A stretch of DNA of 64,000 bases, taken from NCBI GenBank assembly GCA_948896875.1, contig CAQUWW010000004.1, forward strand, positions 4,001-68,000, written 5' to 3'. Below are positions 47,830-57,345 of this stretch, piece after piece. The stretch's first letter is position 1. Each line of letters opens with the position of its first letter. Below the pieces are notes generated by a model. It was not told the origin of the DNA. It searched no databases and was given only the letters and a program-made list of their open reading frames with translations. A program made the position numbers and the translations under genes. This stretch comes from an uncultured Acetatifactor sp. (lineage in GTDB: Bacteria; Bacillota; Clostridia; Lachnospirales; Lachnospiraceae).

Positions 47830-48720
47830 TCAATAATAATCCTTGCGCCTATCCGTACAGGTTAAATTCTTCAAATACGAAACAAGTGTATCGGGGTAAT
47901 TGCCGTTCATGACATCTCTTGTCATCATTCGGACGGCATATTCCTCAAAAGCATTCAGCTGGCCTGCGTCATCACCGGATAAATAGTAGGATTCATCAAT
48001 GTCAGGATATTCCCGTTTGGTTGCCACCACCATATCCGCAATCTCCACAACAGCAGGATGGACAACATGGTGCAAGAATTCATGTATCACAGAATCTGCC
48101 CGGAACGCACCGGAGCAGAAAATAAAGCAATTTTGGTCCAGATGGTAGTCGGCGGAGTAAACGCACTTGACCGGATTAATAATGATCTGAATATCCTGCA
48201 CTGGGGAGCCATATTTGGATACACATATATCCAGGCATTTATCAATCATCTGAAGTGCTGCTTCGTGTCTGACATTTTGCGTGGAAAGCCATTCCTGCTC
48301 CCATTTCAAATAATCCGTGAAAGCTTCACTGGTTAATATCTCGGAGAGTGCCTTTGGGAAGTCGGATATCCATTCCCACAGCATTTGATCCCGCTCGTGG
48401 TCTGCAATGTTGGTGGCCCCCATGATTTGCGCACGAAATGTGTCATAGTCACGGAACTGTGAAGAATCCGGCAGAAGATAGAACGACGCTTTCTCCAGAA
48501 TTGCCGCCCTGGGCCAGTATGGGTAGACCTGGCAGGTATTCTGCTTCACCCCCGCAAAAAAGTGCGGCACTTTCCCGGCATCAATGTACCTTTGGAGGAA
48601 AGCGATATGATCTTGGCTTCGACCCATGGTATAATAGTCATACCCACACTGTAACAGCGCAAAGTAGATTGCCGATATTTCCGGGATGTTTGAAATTGTA
48701 ATATGCTTTGCACTGTCCAT
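47830..48720 (-). CDS. Putative zinc metallopeptidase (HEFLHH)
   Basis: 296-residue soluble protein without signal peptide. Residues 210-221 (SVIHEFLHHVVH) contain the HExxH zinc motif (H213, E214, H217) followed by a further histidine. E259 or E260 in LNAFEEYAVRMMTRD could be the third ligand, as in gluzincins. The N-terminal 200 residues match nothing I know. The start at ATG 48720 has AAAGGTGG upstream; the in-frame GTG at 48735 is less likely. It lies 44 bases after a second unknown gene in the same direction, probably its partner. Confidence 0.72.
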   Translation of the reverse strand: MDSAKHITISNIPEISAIYFALLQCGYDYYTMGRSQDHIAFLQRYIDAGKVPHFFAGVKQNTCQVYPYWPRAAILEKASFYLLPDSSQFRDYDTFRAQIMGATNIADHERDQMLWEWISDFPKALSEILTSEAFTDYLKWEQEWLSTQNVRHEAALQMIDKCLDICVSKYGSPVQDIQIIINPVKCVYSADYHLDQNCFIFCSGAFRADSVIHEFLHHVVHPAVVEIADMVVATKREYPDIDESYYLSGDDAGQLNAFEEYAVRMMTRDVMNGNYPDTLVSYLKNLTCTDRRKDYY

Positions 48721-48764
48721 GGCCAAATTCACCACCTTTCTGATAATGAATCATATTTCTTCCA

Positions 48765-49256
48765 CTAGTAGAAGAACCCTTCACGCCGAAGCAGCTTCGC
48801 AAACTCAAAAATCTGCTTTCCCTCAACATCAAATGGGAAAACAAAGGAAAATCCGATTTCTTTTTCATCGCAGGCCCGGATATTCTCTTTCAATTCCTGA
48901 ACTGTCTGTCCGGGATGGTAGAAGTCCGCAAGGTAATCTTCCACGCCGTATGCTTCAAATTCCTGTTCGGCAAACTTGTCAAAAGAATATGCCAGTGCCG
49001 CGGTTCGATTCAGCTTTGTAGATACGGATATTTTATCAAACTGAATCTCAATATCACAAAAGCCCTTTACACCGATCACCGGGATGGGATAGGATTCTCG
49101 AAACCAATTTCCGTTTTCATCCTTGTGATAGTGTCCGCTATACCAACCGGATTCCAGTTCAAAAATTCTATGAGACAGGGAGTGGACAATTTCTGCCTGC
49201 TTCAGTTCCAACCGATAATAGGCATCATTGATTTCATTAAATAGTTGCTTATCCAT
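48765..49256 (-). CDS. Hypothetical protein (163 residues), partner of the metallopeptidase
   Basis: Cytosolic protein with a helical N-terminus (NEINDAYYRLELKQAEIVHS) and a beta-rich middle (YPIPVIGVKGFCDIEIQFDK). It ends IFEFAKLLRREGFFY. AAGGAATGG lies nine bases before the ATG. First gene of a two-gene minus-strand unit; if the metallopeptidase is a toxin or processing enzyme this could be its inhibitor or substrate, but nothing in the sequence proves it. No family recognised. Confidence 0.65.
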   Translation of the reverse strand: MDKQLFNEINDAYYRLELKQAEIVHSLSHRIFELESGWYSGHYHKDENGNWFRESYPIPVIGVKGFCDIEIQFDKISVSTKLNRTAALAYSFDKFAEQEFEAYGVEDYLADFYHPGQTVQELKENIRACDEKEIGFSFVFPFDVEGKQIFEFAKLLRREGFFY

Positions 49257-49359
49257 ATAACCATTCCTTCATCCGAATATAAAATATACTGTCATTATAG
49301 CACTAAAACAGGGGTTTTTCCACGCTTTTTCACACAAAATGCCAGCCGTAACAGCCGGG

Positions 49360-49388
49360 ATTGTAATTTTCAGCATTGTAATTTTCAG
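49360..49388. repeat. Two tandem copies of ATTGTAATTTTCAG
   Basis: Identical 14-mers at 49360-49373 and 49375-49388, separated by one base, in the gap upstream of the broken Uma2 gene. Role unknown. Confidence 0.7.
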
Positions 49389-49498
49389 AAGAAAGTTTCT
49401 TTTTGGGGAATTGTATGCCAGCTGAAAATAGATTATATTGTTATTGATCATTTTTTATTTACCTGAAAGCGTATGCGTATAGGAAAGGATGTGATATC

Positions 49499-50030
49499 AT
49501 GGGAATGGCAGAATGTGAACCCGGAAAAGATGAGAAAATAGACGGCATTATATATGATATGTCGCCTGCGCCGGGATTTCAGCATGGAATTGTGAACGGG
49601 AATCTGTATACAATCATCAGGAAAGGCTTAAAGGGTAGTATATGTCTGGTGTCCATAGAAAATCTGGACTTTAAGTATCATCCGGATGAGAATGATGATT
49701 ACCTGTGCCCGAAAGAATTTGAAAGGCGGCTCCTACAGTGGGACTCCAAAGTTCATTGCAGAGATACTAAGCCCCTCTACCGCAAAGAGGGACAGGGGAA
49801 TGAAAATGGCAATATACGAAAAGGCAGGCGTGGAGGAGTATTGGCTTATATCTCCGGAGGGGCATCTGGAAATCTATTATCTGGAGGATGGCAGATATCA
49901 TTTGGAAGAGAATTATATATTGCAGGATGATGCGGAGCAGGCATACTATAATGCAGATACCGAGATTCACTTGCGGGACTTTCCACATATCAGGATGGCG
50001 CTATGGGAGATTTTTGAAGGAGTGGAATAA
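49499..50030 (+). pseudogene. Frameshifted Uma2 family endonuclease gene
   Basis: The 5' part reads DEKIDGIIYDMSPAPGFQHG and continues to about position 49710 in one frame. The rest, starting near GGSYSGTPKFIAEILSPSTA and AIYEKAGVEEYWLISPEG, is in another frame and ends at 50030. Between them the expected PDISVICD motif is missing, so there is a small deletion as well as a frame change. Both halves match the intact Uma2 protein at 33295-33840. The nuclease is most likely inactive. Confidence 0.8.
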
Positions 50031-50098
50031 ACTGCCTGAAAATGGAAATCCTTATATTTGTAACTTACAGGTTGCAGAATAGGGGATGCAGGCAGGAA

Positions 50099-50302
50099 AT
50101 GATATCGTTTTTGGAAATGGTGCAGCGTTATCCGATTGGCGCGGAGGTAAATGTGCAGGCAGGAGACAGGGAAGAAAAGCGCCGGGAAATACTGGGATAT
50201 GAGTATTATAATGGGACGGGATACCTGGTTTTTCGGGATAATGAGAAGGTGAATGTAGAGCAGGTGGCAGGTTTCGGTTGTCCTCGGACGGAAAATTTTT
50301 GA
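50099..50302 (+). CDS. Small hypothetical protein (67 residues)
   Basis: Beta-rich small protein: MISFLEMVQRYPIGAEVNVQ, then GYEYYNGTGYLVFRDNEKVN. GGCAGGAA lies directly before ATG 50099; an in-frame ATG at 50042 gives 86 residues. Compact all-beta character suggests an SH3- or OB-like fold, a guess. It follows the broken Uma2 gene. An AT-rich dyad (AAAATTTTT, AAAAATTTT) lies just after the stop. Confidence 0.55.
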   Translation: MISFLEMVQRYPIGAEVNVQAGDREEKRREILGYEYYNGTGYLVFRDNEKVNVEQVAGFGCPRTENF

Positions 50303-50419
50303 TTTTAAAAATTTTAAAGAAATGGAGTTTCTTAATAAAATATTAGGCAAGTCACAATAGAATAGTAAAATTTCTGGACCCTTTTGTCTTTATAATCAGA
50401 TAGTGACAGGAGGGTTTTT

Positions 50420-51556
50420 ATGGTGGAGAATTATGTGGGAATGGGTGGACGGCGGTCTACTGAATCACAAAGAAATATACAATATATGACTGGTAAGAGA
50501 GCCGATGAGCGGGATAGAGCCATGCAGTATGCAGTCGGACAAAGAACCGATGAGCAAGTCAGAAATATGCATTATACAGCAGGGCAGAAAACGGTTCGGC
50601 AGAGAAGTAATAGGCCATATACAGAGAGACAAAGAACCGTCAGGCAGGAAAAGGAACTGCAATATATGAGATGCAGTACAGCCGGTCAGAAAGTATCCGG
50701 CCGGAATGGAGCCGGAGAGAAAACGAAAGGCACCAGGAAAATGTCCGCGATTCGGCGGAGAAACAGGAGGATAAAAAGATTCTGTACAGTGGCAGCAGGG
50801 ATTGTACTATGTCTGGGGATTGTGGCGGCGATACAGGGAGTACAGGAGGCTATGGCTGGCTTCTCCATGGGACTGCCGAACCGCCCAGGGAATGGGCAGA
50901 TTCTTGATGGAGAGGAAGTATCTTTGATTGCCGGAACGCAGGATTTTAGCGAAGAATTGCAGGAGCTTTTGGAGAAAAACGAGGAAACGCGGGACTATGT
51001 GGAAAATTATCCCAATCGGACTCAATACAGCAATCAGGTTATAGATCTGACAGAAGATTTCACTGCCGGAGAAATTCCACTGCTGATGCAGTGGGACAAG
51101 CGGTGGGGCTATAACGCATATGGGGACAGCATGATAGGACTCGCGGGCTGCGGGCCTCTTTGCCTGAATATGGCGTATTTGTATTTTACGGAAGATCTGA
51201 CCATGACGCCCAGAAAGATGGCGGAGTTTGTGCAGGAGAGTGGATATCATACGGCTGCGGGAACCAGCTGGAGTCTTTGGACAGAGGGTGTGTCGGAACT
51301 GGGGCTGGAAGGCAATGAACTTTCTCTGGATGAGAATGTAATGCAGCGGGCATTGGACACTGGCGGGCTGATTATATGCAGTATGCGGCCGGGAGATTTC
51401 ACTACCACCGGGCATTTCATTCTGATTCGGGGATATGGGAAGGACGGTTTCTATGTGAACGACCCAAACCGCAGAAGTACCAGCGGGAAGGTGTGGTCTT
51501 ATGACGCTCTGAGAGGCCAGATTAAAAATCTCTGGGTACTGCGGAAGGAATTATAA
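50420..51556 (+). CDS. Membrane-anchored C39-like cysteine protease with N-terminal 15-residue repeats
   Basis: 378 residues. The N-terminus (18-92) is a tandem repeat of 15 residues with tyrosine at 22, 37, 52, 67 and 82 (for example RAMQYAVGQRTDEQV). A basic stretch and one transmembrane segment (FCTVAAGIVLCLGIVAAIQG, 121-140) follow, then a linker and a papain-like C39 domain outside the cell. That domain contains LMQWDKRWGYNAYG, the catalytic C244 in GLAGCGPLCLN, H332 in GHFILIRGYG and D348 in VNDPN. AGGAGGG precedes the ATG. The C39-like fold suggests a peptidase or amidase acting at the cell wall; substrate unknown. Confidence 0.85.
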   Translation: MVENYVGMGGRRSTESQRNIQYMTGKRADERDRAMQYAVGQRTDEQVRNMHYTAGQKTVRQRSNRPYTERQRTVRQEKELQYMRCSTAGQKVSGRNGAGEKTKGTRKMSAIRRRNRRIKRFCTVAAGIVLCLGIVAAIQGVQEAMAGFSMGLPNRPGNGQILDGEEVSLIAGTQDFSEELQELLEKNEETRDYVENYPNRTQYSNQVIDLTEDFTAGEIPLLMQWDKRWGYNAYGDSMIGLAGCGPLCLNMAYLYFTEDLTMTPRKMAEFVQESGYHTAAGTSWSLWTEGVSELGLEGNELSLDENVMQRALDTGGLIICSMRPGDFTTTGHFILIRGYGKDGFYVNDPNRRSTSGKVWSYDALRGQIKNLWVLRKEL

Positions 51557-51678
51557 ATACCATCAGGTGTCCTGATAGTGCTGATCTGAAAGAAAAAACA
51601 ACTGAGCCTGTGGCATATGAAAATCTCCTGTATATAGTAACACCCTGCCTTTCGACAGGGCGTTATGAACATTTTGAT

Positions 51679-51770
51679 CCCGAACATTTATAGCCGCATA
51701 TCGGGGAGCGGACACTATTTGTTGTCCCGAACATTTATAAGTCGCATATCGGGGAGCGGACACTATTTTA
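51679..51770. repeat. Two tandem copies of a 47-bp repeat
   Basis: Copies begin at 51679 and 51726. Each starts CCCGAACATTTATA, continues with CGCATATCGGGGAGCGGACA and ends CTATTT. Within each copy CCCGA and TCGGG can pair, giving a hairpin. They lie between the convergent protease gene and the next minus-strand gene, just beyond a CCCTG/CAGGG hairpin (51643-51660). They differ from the 37-bp repeat at 29605. Confidence 0.85.
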
Positions 51771-51783
51771 TGAGGGAAGTAGA

Positions 51784-52485
51784 TTAGGATTGCAGATATT
51801 CTGCATTATCCTTCACATGGCGATATATCATGACAGCACTTGCTTCATAAGCTCGGAAAGCCTGCTGCTTCCGCTGTTTCTCATCCCAGGCTTTCATCAG
51901 CCTGCGATGCTCCAGACGTTGTACGGTCAGCTTTTCTTCCAGAAGCTTATCCTGAATTCTTTTAGCTTCCGCCTTCTTTTTCAGATATTCTTTCAACAGC
52001 TTTTTGCGCCGGGCCTTTTTGGCTCTTTCCGCTTCCAGCCGCCTTCTTTCCTCGGCTCGTTTTGCGCGTTCACATTTCTGGATGCCATAGGTATAGCCAT
52101 AGCTTTTATCCCAGGTATCCTCGATATGAATCAAGGCGAACTGGGGAGGGCAGCATCCATAATTCACGGCCCTGCTTTGGGCAAGGTAATTCAGGACTTT
52201 CTGCTCATAAGCCGGATCCTGTTGCATTCTGCGATAGGCGGCGTCTGTTATATCGATAAAAGTGAACACCTTTTTCTGAGAAGGATGCAGGGGCAGAGAA
52301 TTTATTTTGTCGTGGATATATATTTTGTATTCTGAAAGAGTCATGTCTTTCGGGGAGAGATAATATTTTTCTGCCATTTTATCGGCAAAACTGTCCCCCA
52401 CTTTTTCGCTGTTGGCGGAAGGCGTTACCTGTGTGTTGTCATAGCTGGTACCCGTGGAGTATCCTGTACTTATTTTACTATCCAT
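51784..52485 (-). CDS. Hypothetical protein resembling DUF6033, with basic coiled coil
   Basis: 233 residues, no signal peptide. The N-terminal part (SFADKMAEKYYLSPKDMTLS, EYKIYIHDKINSLPLHPSQK, FIDITDAAYRRMQQDPAYEQ) resembles clostridial proteins filed as DUF6033, which I recall but cannot confirm here. From about residue 135 to 215 it is an extremely Lys/Arg/Glu-rich coiled coil (ERAKRAEERRRLEAERAKKA). AAGGAGATTG precedes the ATG. It is divergent from the peptidoglycan-binding protein gene. Function unknown. Confidence 0.7.
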   Translation of the reverse strand: MDSKISTGYSTGTSYDNTQVTPSANSEKVGDSFADKMAEKYYLSPKDMTLSEYKIYIHDKINSLPLHPSQKKVFTFIDITDAAYRRMQQDPAYEQKVLNYLAQSRAVNYGCCPPQFALIHIEDTWDKSYGYTYGIQKCERAKRAEERRRLEAERAKKARRKKLLKEYLKKKAEAKRIQDKLLEEKLTVQRLEHRRLMKAWDEKQRKQQAFRAYEASAVMIYRHVKDNAEYLQS

Positions 52486-52776
52486 GTCAATCTCCTTCTA
52501 TATTCCGGCAGGGTTCACCTATACGGACAGCGTCTGCCTGTCAGACTGTTGATGGCAAAAGAGTGCAGTTTGTAGATATAGCTGATGCCGTCAAATTTCT
52601 TATTTTATATATCGGGATGATAGAGGAATTTTATGACAGCAGGAGTACTAATTGTCAAAACAATGTAACAAACCGCTATTTTATTCATCCAAAGGAAAGA
52701 AAACAGAGAAAACAGGCACGTTATAAATTTCTTTTCATATCATATACAGGATAGAAATTAGGAGAAGACAATCGAA

Positions 52777-54747
52777 ATGGCGATAGGATATTTGATGGTG
52801 CAGGCGCGGACCGCCCATGATGCCGTTCCGCTCAGCGGGATACAGGTGAAGGTACTGGATGACAGAGGGAATCTGCTTTATAATCTGACAACAGATGAAA
52901 GCGGGGAGACGTTGAAGGTTCCGCTGGAGACTTTAGATAAGAGTTTTTCCCAGAACCAGTATTTTTCGGGTCTGCCTTATCTAAGCTACAATGTGCTGGC
53001 GCAGGGAGCAGGTTTTAATACTCTCTATGTCACACATATTCCTATCTACGAGGGCGAGACAGCTCTGCTGCCGCTGGGGCTTGTTCCTATGCAGTCTATG
53101 CAGCGCAGGCCCGAGGAGAAGAAAATTTTTGTCGGGAAACCTGCTGTGGCCATGCAGGAAACTCGCGTCCAGGAAGGCGGGACTCCGAGCGGAGGGACTC
53201 AGGATGACAATGCTTCAAATGGCAGCCTTCCGAGCGGTGATACTCTGAATGGAGTCCTTCCGGGTGATGGAGCAGGGAATGCTATTACCCGGGGAGGAGA
53301 GGAGGCGTCTGACGGACGAGTGCTGCGACAGGTTGTCATTCCGAATCCCATCACAGTGCATCTGGGTGCTCCCGGCTCCTATGCGACAAATGTGCAGGTA
53401 TCCTTTCCGGATTATGTGAAAAATGTGGCCAGCAGTGAGATTTACCCTACCTGGCCGGAAAATGCGCTGCGGGCTAATATTTATGCTATTATTACCTTTG
53501 CGTTGAATCGGGTGTATACAGAGTGGTATAGAAGTCGTGGTTATGACTATGACATCACAAACAGCACCGCATATGATCAGAACTTTGTATATGGAAGACC
53601 GATTTACGAGTCTATCAGCAGGGTTGTGGATGACATATTTAATGAATATGTGAGGAGGTCCGGCCAGAATGCGCCGTATTTTACCTCCTTCTGCAATGGA
53701 ACTACGGTAACCTGTCAGGGAATGTCTCAGTGGGGAACGGTTACGCTGGCAGAGAGAGGCCTTACGCCTCTGGAAATTCTACGCAGCTATTATCCGAAAG
53801 ACATTGAAATTGCCAGTACGGACGTTGTCACGAATGTAGTGACTTCGTATCCGGGGACAGCTCTTCGAGTGGGGAGCACGGGACTGAATGTGGAGACCAT
53901 TCAAAAATGGTTGAACAGAATTCGCCGAAATTATCCGGCAATACCGGCCATTACGGATAAAGCGGGCACTTTCGGAGACAGTACCAGGGAAGCCGTTGTC
54001 AAATTCCAGCAGATTTTCGGCCTCTCTCCGGATGGGATCGTGGGAAAATCCACCTGGTTCAAACTGTCAAGTCTGTATACCGCGGTAACCAGACTGGCCG
54101 AACTGGATAGTGAAGGAGATACGCTGGGGATAGGAACGGTTCCGCCTTCCACGGTATTGCGGCAGGGTTCCACAGGGCAGGATGTTATCACTTTGCAGTA
54201 TCTTCTGGATTATATTTCCGAGTATTACCCCGGGATACCGGCTCCGGTTCAGGATGGCGTCTTCGGAAGCGGGACACGACAGGCTGTCATTGCGTTTCAG
54301 AGAGCAGTACAGCTTACGCCGGATGGCATCGTGGGGGCTGCCACCTGGAAGAAGCTGTATGAAATATATCGGGGAATTAATCAGAATGTGCCTGTGCCCG
54401 GACCATCTCCGGAGCCGTCTCCAGGACCTGGGACAGGGACCGGAAGTCAGGAATATGTGGTTCGGGCAGGCGACAGTCTCTGGCTGATAGCACAGAGATA
54501 TCATACCACAGTGGACGCCATTAAGAAACTGAACGGGCTGACCAGCGACCTGATCAATGTGGGGCAGGTCCTGAAAATTCCTTCTTCTCAGACCGGCCCC
54601 TATATAGAGTATACGGTTCGGCCGGGAGATTCTCTATGGCTGATTTCCAGAAGATATAATACCACGGTAGATGCTATCAAGAAACTGAACGGGCTGACCA
54701 GCGATATGCTGAATATCGGGCAGGTGCTGCGGATTCCGACGAGGTAA
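52777..54747 (+). CDS. SpoIID-like / peptidoglycan-binding / LysM protein
   Basis: 656 residues. Order: a carboxypeptidase-regulatory or CNA-B-like beta domain (about 1-110, PLSGIQVKVLDDRGNLLYNL); a Gly/Ser linker; a SpoIID/LytB-like domain (about 195-360, SEIYPTWPENALRANIYAII, GMSQWGTVTLAERG); two peptidoglycan-binding helical domains (about 370-432 and 460-530, each with DGIVG); a Pro-rich linker; and two LysM motifs (about 560-603 and 612-655, GDSLWLI). SpoIID proteins are lytic transglycosylases acting on denuded glycan in spore formers. There is no signal peptide, so release may need lysis of the mother cell or another route. AGGAG lies twelve bases upstream. Confidence 0.87.
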   Translation: MAIGYLMVQARTAHDAVPLSGIQVKVLDDRGNLLYNLTTDESGETLKVPLETLDKSFSQNQYFSGLPYLSYNVLAQGAGFNTLYVTHIPIYEGETALLPLGLVPMQSMQRRPEEKKIFVGKPAVAMQETRVQEGGTPSGGTQDDNASNGSLPSGDTLNGVLPGDGAGNAITRGGEEASDGRVLRQVVIPNPITVHLGAPGSYATNVQVSFPDYVKNVASSEIYPTWPENALRANIYAIITFALNRVYTEWYRSRGYDYDITNSTAYDQNFVYGRPIYESISRVVDDIFNEYVRRSGQNAPYFTSFCNGTTVTCQGMSQWGTVTLAERGLTPLEILRSYYPKDIEIASTDVVTNVVTSYPGTALRVGSTGLNVETIQKWLNRIRRNYPAIPAITDKAGTFGDSTREAVVKFQQIFGLSPDGIVGKSTWFKLSSLYTAVTRLAELDSEGDTLGIGTVPPSTVLRQGSTGQDVITLQYLLDYISEYYPGIPAPVQDGVFGSGTRQAVIAFQRAVQLTPDGIVGAATWKKLYEIYRGINQNVPVPGPSPEPSPGPGTGTGSQEYVVRAGDSLWLIAQRYHTTVDAIKKLNGLTSDLINVGQVLKIPSSQTGPYIEYTVRPGDSLWLISRRYNTTVDAIKKLNGLTSDMLNIGQVLRIPTR

Positions 54748-54767
54748 GATCTTACATGGAGCTGCTG

Positions 54768-57345
54768 TCAGGAGAATGTTATGTCAGCGCCGGCATGGAG
54801 CGAACAAATGCAGCAATCTCTATGGATAGTCAGATATTTTCCATTCTGAATTTCATTGCTGGTTTCGCTGACAAGGTGGACCGGTTTCTCACCCCAGGGA
54901 TTGCGGACCCGCAGAGGTCCTCTTCCTCCGGTGAAGGTGACTTCCGTGCACCTTCCTGCGGCCGCCATGGCTTGTACCTGCCATCCCCTGATTGTGCGCA
55001 TGCGGATCCTGGCATCCCATTTTTCCGGCAGGGAGGAGAACAGGTACAGAACAGGTTCTTCTCCCGGCGCCTTCGGATATCCCTGACACACGGCATTGGC
55101 CATGGCAGAGGTAAATATGTCCAAGCCTTTGGGCGTCCGGTGCCTGGGGGCCTTCCCGCAGCGTCAATCGGTTGGCCAGAATTTTGGTATTGGCACAGCC
55201 TTTCAGATCAGTAAAATCTTTCTCATAGGCGTCCAGATCATGCATGGCTCCCACAAAAGCTTCCATTGCATGGGGGTCGTTGCTTCTGGACACCGCATCC
55301 ACACACATATCCAGCGTATTTACCTGTACTTTGCTGTCATATCCGTAATGTCTCTTAATCATGTTCAGCGTATTGCTGCCCAGTTTTCGGATTTCTTCCT
55401 TTTCTGTTTCCGGGGTACAATAGTCATATAAAATGATAGGATCGGAAATGTGTTCACAGTTTGCTCCGCCATACTGTCCTTTTGATCTGGCACTGGCCCA
55501 GCATTCGGCCTGCTCTTCCCCGGTGACCAGAGCTTCTCTTTCGGCAGAGGTGGGGATGGGCGCCAGCCTGTCCAGGAAGCTGCGCCATACGGGAATGCAT
55601 TCCTGATCCGTTTCCAAAAGCTGGGCTGCTTTGATTGCAATAGGCAGGATGCCATGCATGGCGGCCATTTCAGAGACAGCATCTTTACAGTCCCACACAG
55701 ATTCGTGGTTGTTACAATGCTCTATATGCAGTGTTCCATCTTCTCCCTCTGTGATCAGAGGAAGTGTGACATAAAACTGTGCCGCTCCCCGGATGAAGGG
55801 ATATGCGTGGTTGCGCAGCCACTCTCTGTCATCCAGAGTCAGGAAGCATTTCCACATCCAGTATGCAATTTTGGCAGTTGTGGAGAAAATATGACTCACA
55901 TATCCAAATACACCAAAACCTCTTTCCGCACAGCCGTCCGCTCTGTGGGAAATATAGCTGTAACGGGTATCAAAGGAATTTCGACCCTCCGCAAATTTTC
56001 GAAATTCTTCCGAGCGTTCCTCCCATTTTTTCCGGCAGGTATAAAGTGCGATGAATTCTTTCCGCAGTTCTTTCGGAATTTCTTCGGGACCATTGAACCA
56101 GGTGGTTTCCGGGATCCAGAGGCCTTCTGCGCCCCACTGCTGTGCCGCGGCTTTTTCACAGGCCTCCCGCCAGTTCTCCATATGGGATACGAAGGCTTCT
56201 GCCAGCTCCGTAAAGCCGGCGGAAATCAGTGCGGCATAATAGCAGGAAGAGTTATGCCACCAGTATTGAGAACCCCACATTTTAAAATCTCCGCCGGTAC
56301 TGAAAAGCAATCCTCCGTAGCGCGGCATGAATTTACCTCTGGAAGTGATGGCCATGATGTACAGAAAGTAATTGATATCTTCTGTAATCTGTTGTCCCCG
56401 CCCGTTTGCGCTGGAAAAGTCAAGGTAGGGCGCGCGTTTCCAGAAGGCCTTCCACCATTGCTCATTGCGGAGTCTTAGAGATTCCATATCGGCACACCGT
56501 TCTTTGGTGGGAATCAGGTCAAAGGGTTTGCCTTCTTCCAGTGTGGCGTAGGAAGTGATTATCAATACGGTTCTGGCTGGCATTTCCGCCTGTTTTTCCC
56601 GGGGTAGCGCTTCCAGTACCGTCTCGGTGGGGGTTCGGTGCCAGGTGAAGACCCTGTTGTTCGGAGCAGTTACCTCTACCAGGCTGCTGCAATAAAATGT
56701 TCCTTCCCGGAAAATCTGCCGCAAAGCGATTTGCTGATCCTCTTTTTCCAGGACGGTGGATGCAAGCTGCTTGAACTGCTTGCTGTAGGAGATGTTCCCA
56801 TCCTTGCACAGAACAGGATGGGCATAGTTTCTGTTGTTACATCCCACAGCGTATTGGCTCTGAAAACGTAAGGCCCGCAGGTGTGCGGAGATACGTTGCG
56901 GTTCCTTTCTGAAATCATTTATTTCCAATACCAGGAAATCTTCCTCCATATCTCCATAGCACACAATTTCCACATCAGTTCCAAGAATGTGTGCCTGTCC
57001 TTTTTCGATATATAGATATTGTTCGGTAGTTTCTCCGAATACAGGATGGTCGACGGAAGACAATTCTATATCCAGAAATGCACATCCTCCTGAGTAGTCG
57101 GAATCGGTTCCCCGTACGGAACGGGAAGAGGAGTCCATACCGAATACATCCACCCGATTTATCTGCATATGGATTGCATTTGGAGTCAACCATACAAGAG
57201 TTCCCATGCGGCCGTTGCCTACCGGTATTCCGTCCTCGGGAAGAATGCCGTATTCGGAGTGATTCTCCTGGGGGGAGAGATTGCCGATTCCTTTATAGTG
57301 AAGGTCGCCGCTTCTTCTTTCTTCCGCTTTTTCATTTGTCTTCAT
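54768..57345 (-). pseudogene. GH95-like glycoside hydrolase gene with a frameshift near the 3' end
   Basis: Open for about 735 codons from 57345. The N-terminal beta domain has IPVGNGRMGTLVW (40-52) and QINRVDVFG, resembling GH95/DUF5703 proteins. The helical catalytic region has FSTGGDFKMWGSQYWWHNSS and GLWIPETTWFNG. Near a run of five G (55146-55150, minus-strand C) the frame changes. The true C-terminus (RHRTPKGLDIFTSAMANAVC, WDARIRMRTIRGWQVQAMAA) continues one base out to 54768, and the 818-residue open frame instead ends in nonsense at 54889. One base would restore about 858 residues. It is either a recent mutation or a homopolymer error. It ends the third importer operon. Confidence 0.8.

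Noticed and set aside
52666..52728. Third ECF-type promoter before the SpoIID-like gene (TAACA and CGTTATAAATT are both present)
   Set aside because: The two elements are too far apart for the TAAC-N17-CGTT rule.
55654..56478. Plus-strand open frame opposite the GH95-like gene
   Set aside because: Shadow of the hydrolase frame on the minus strand.
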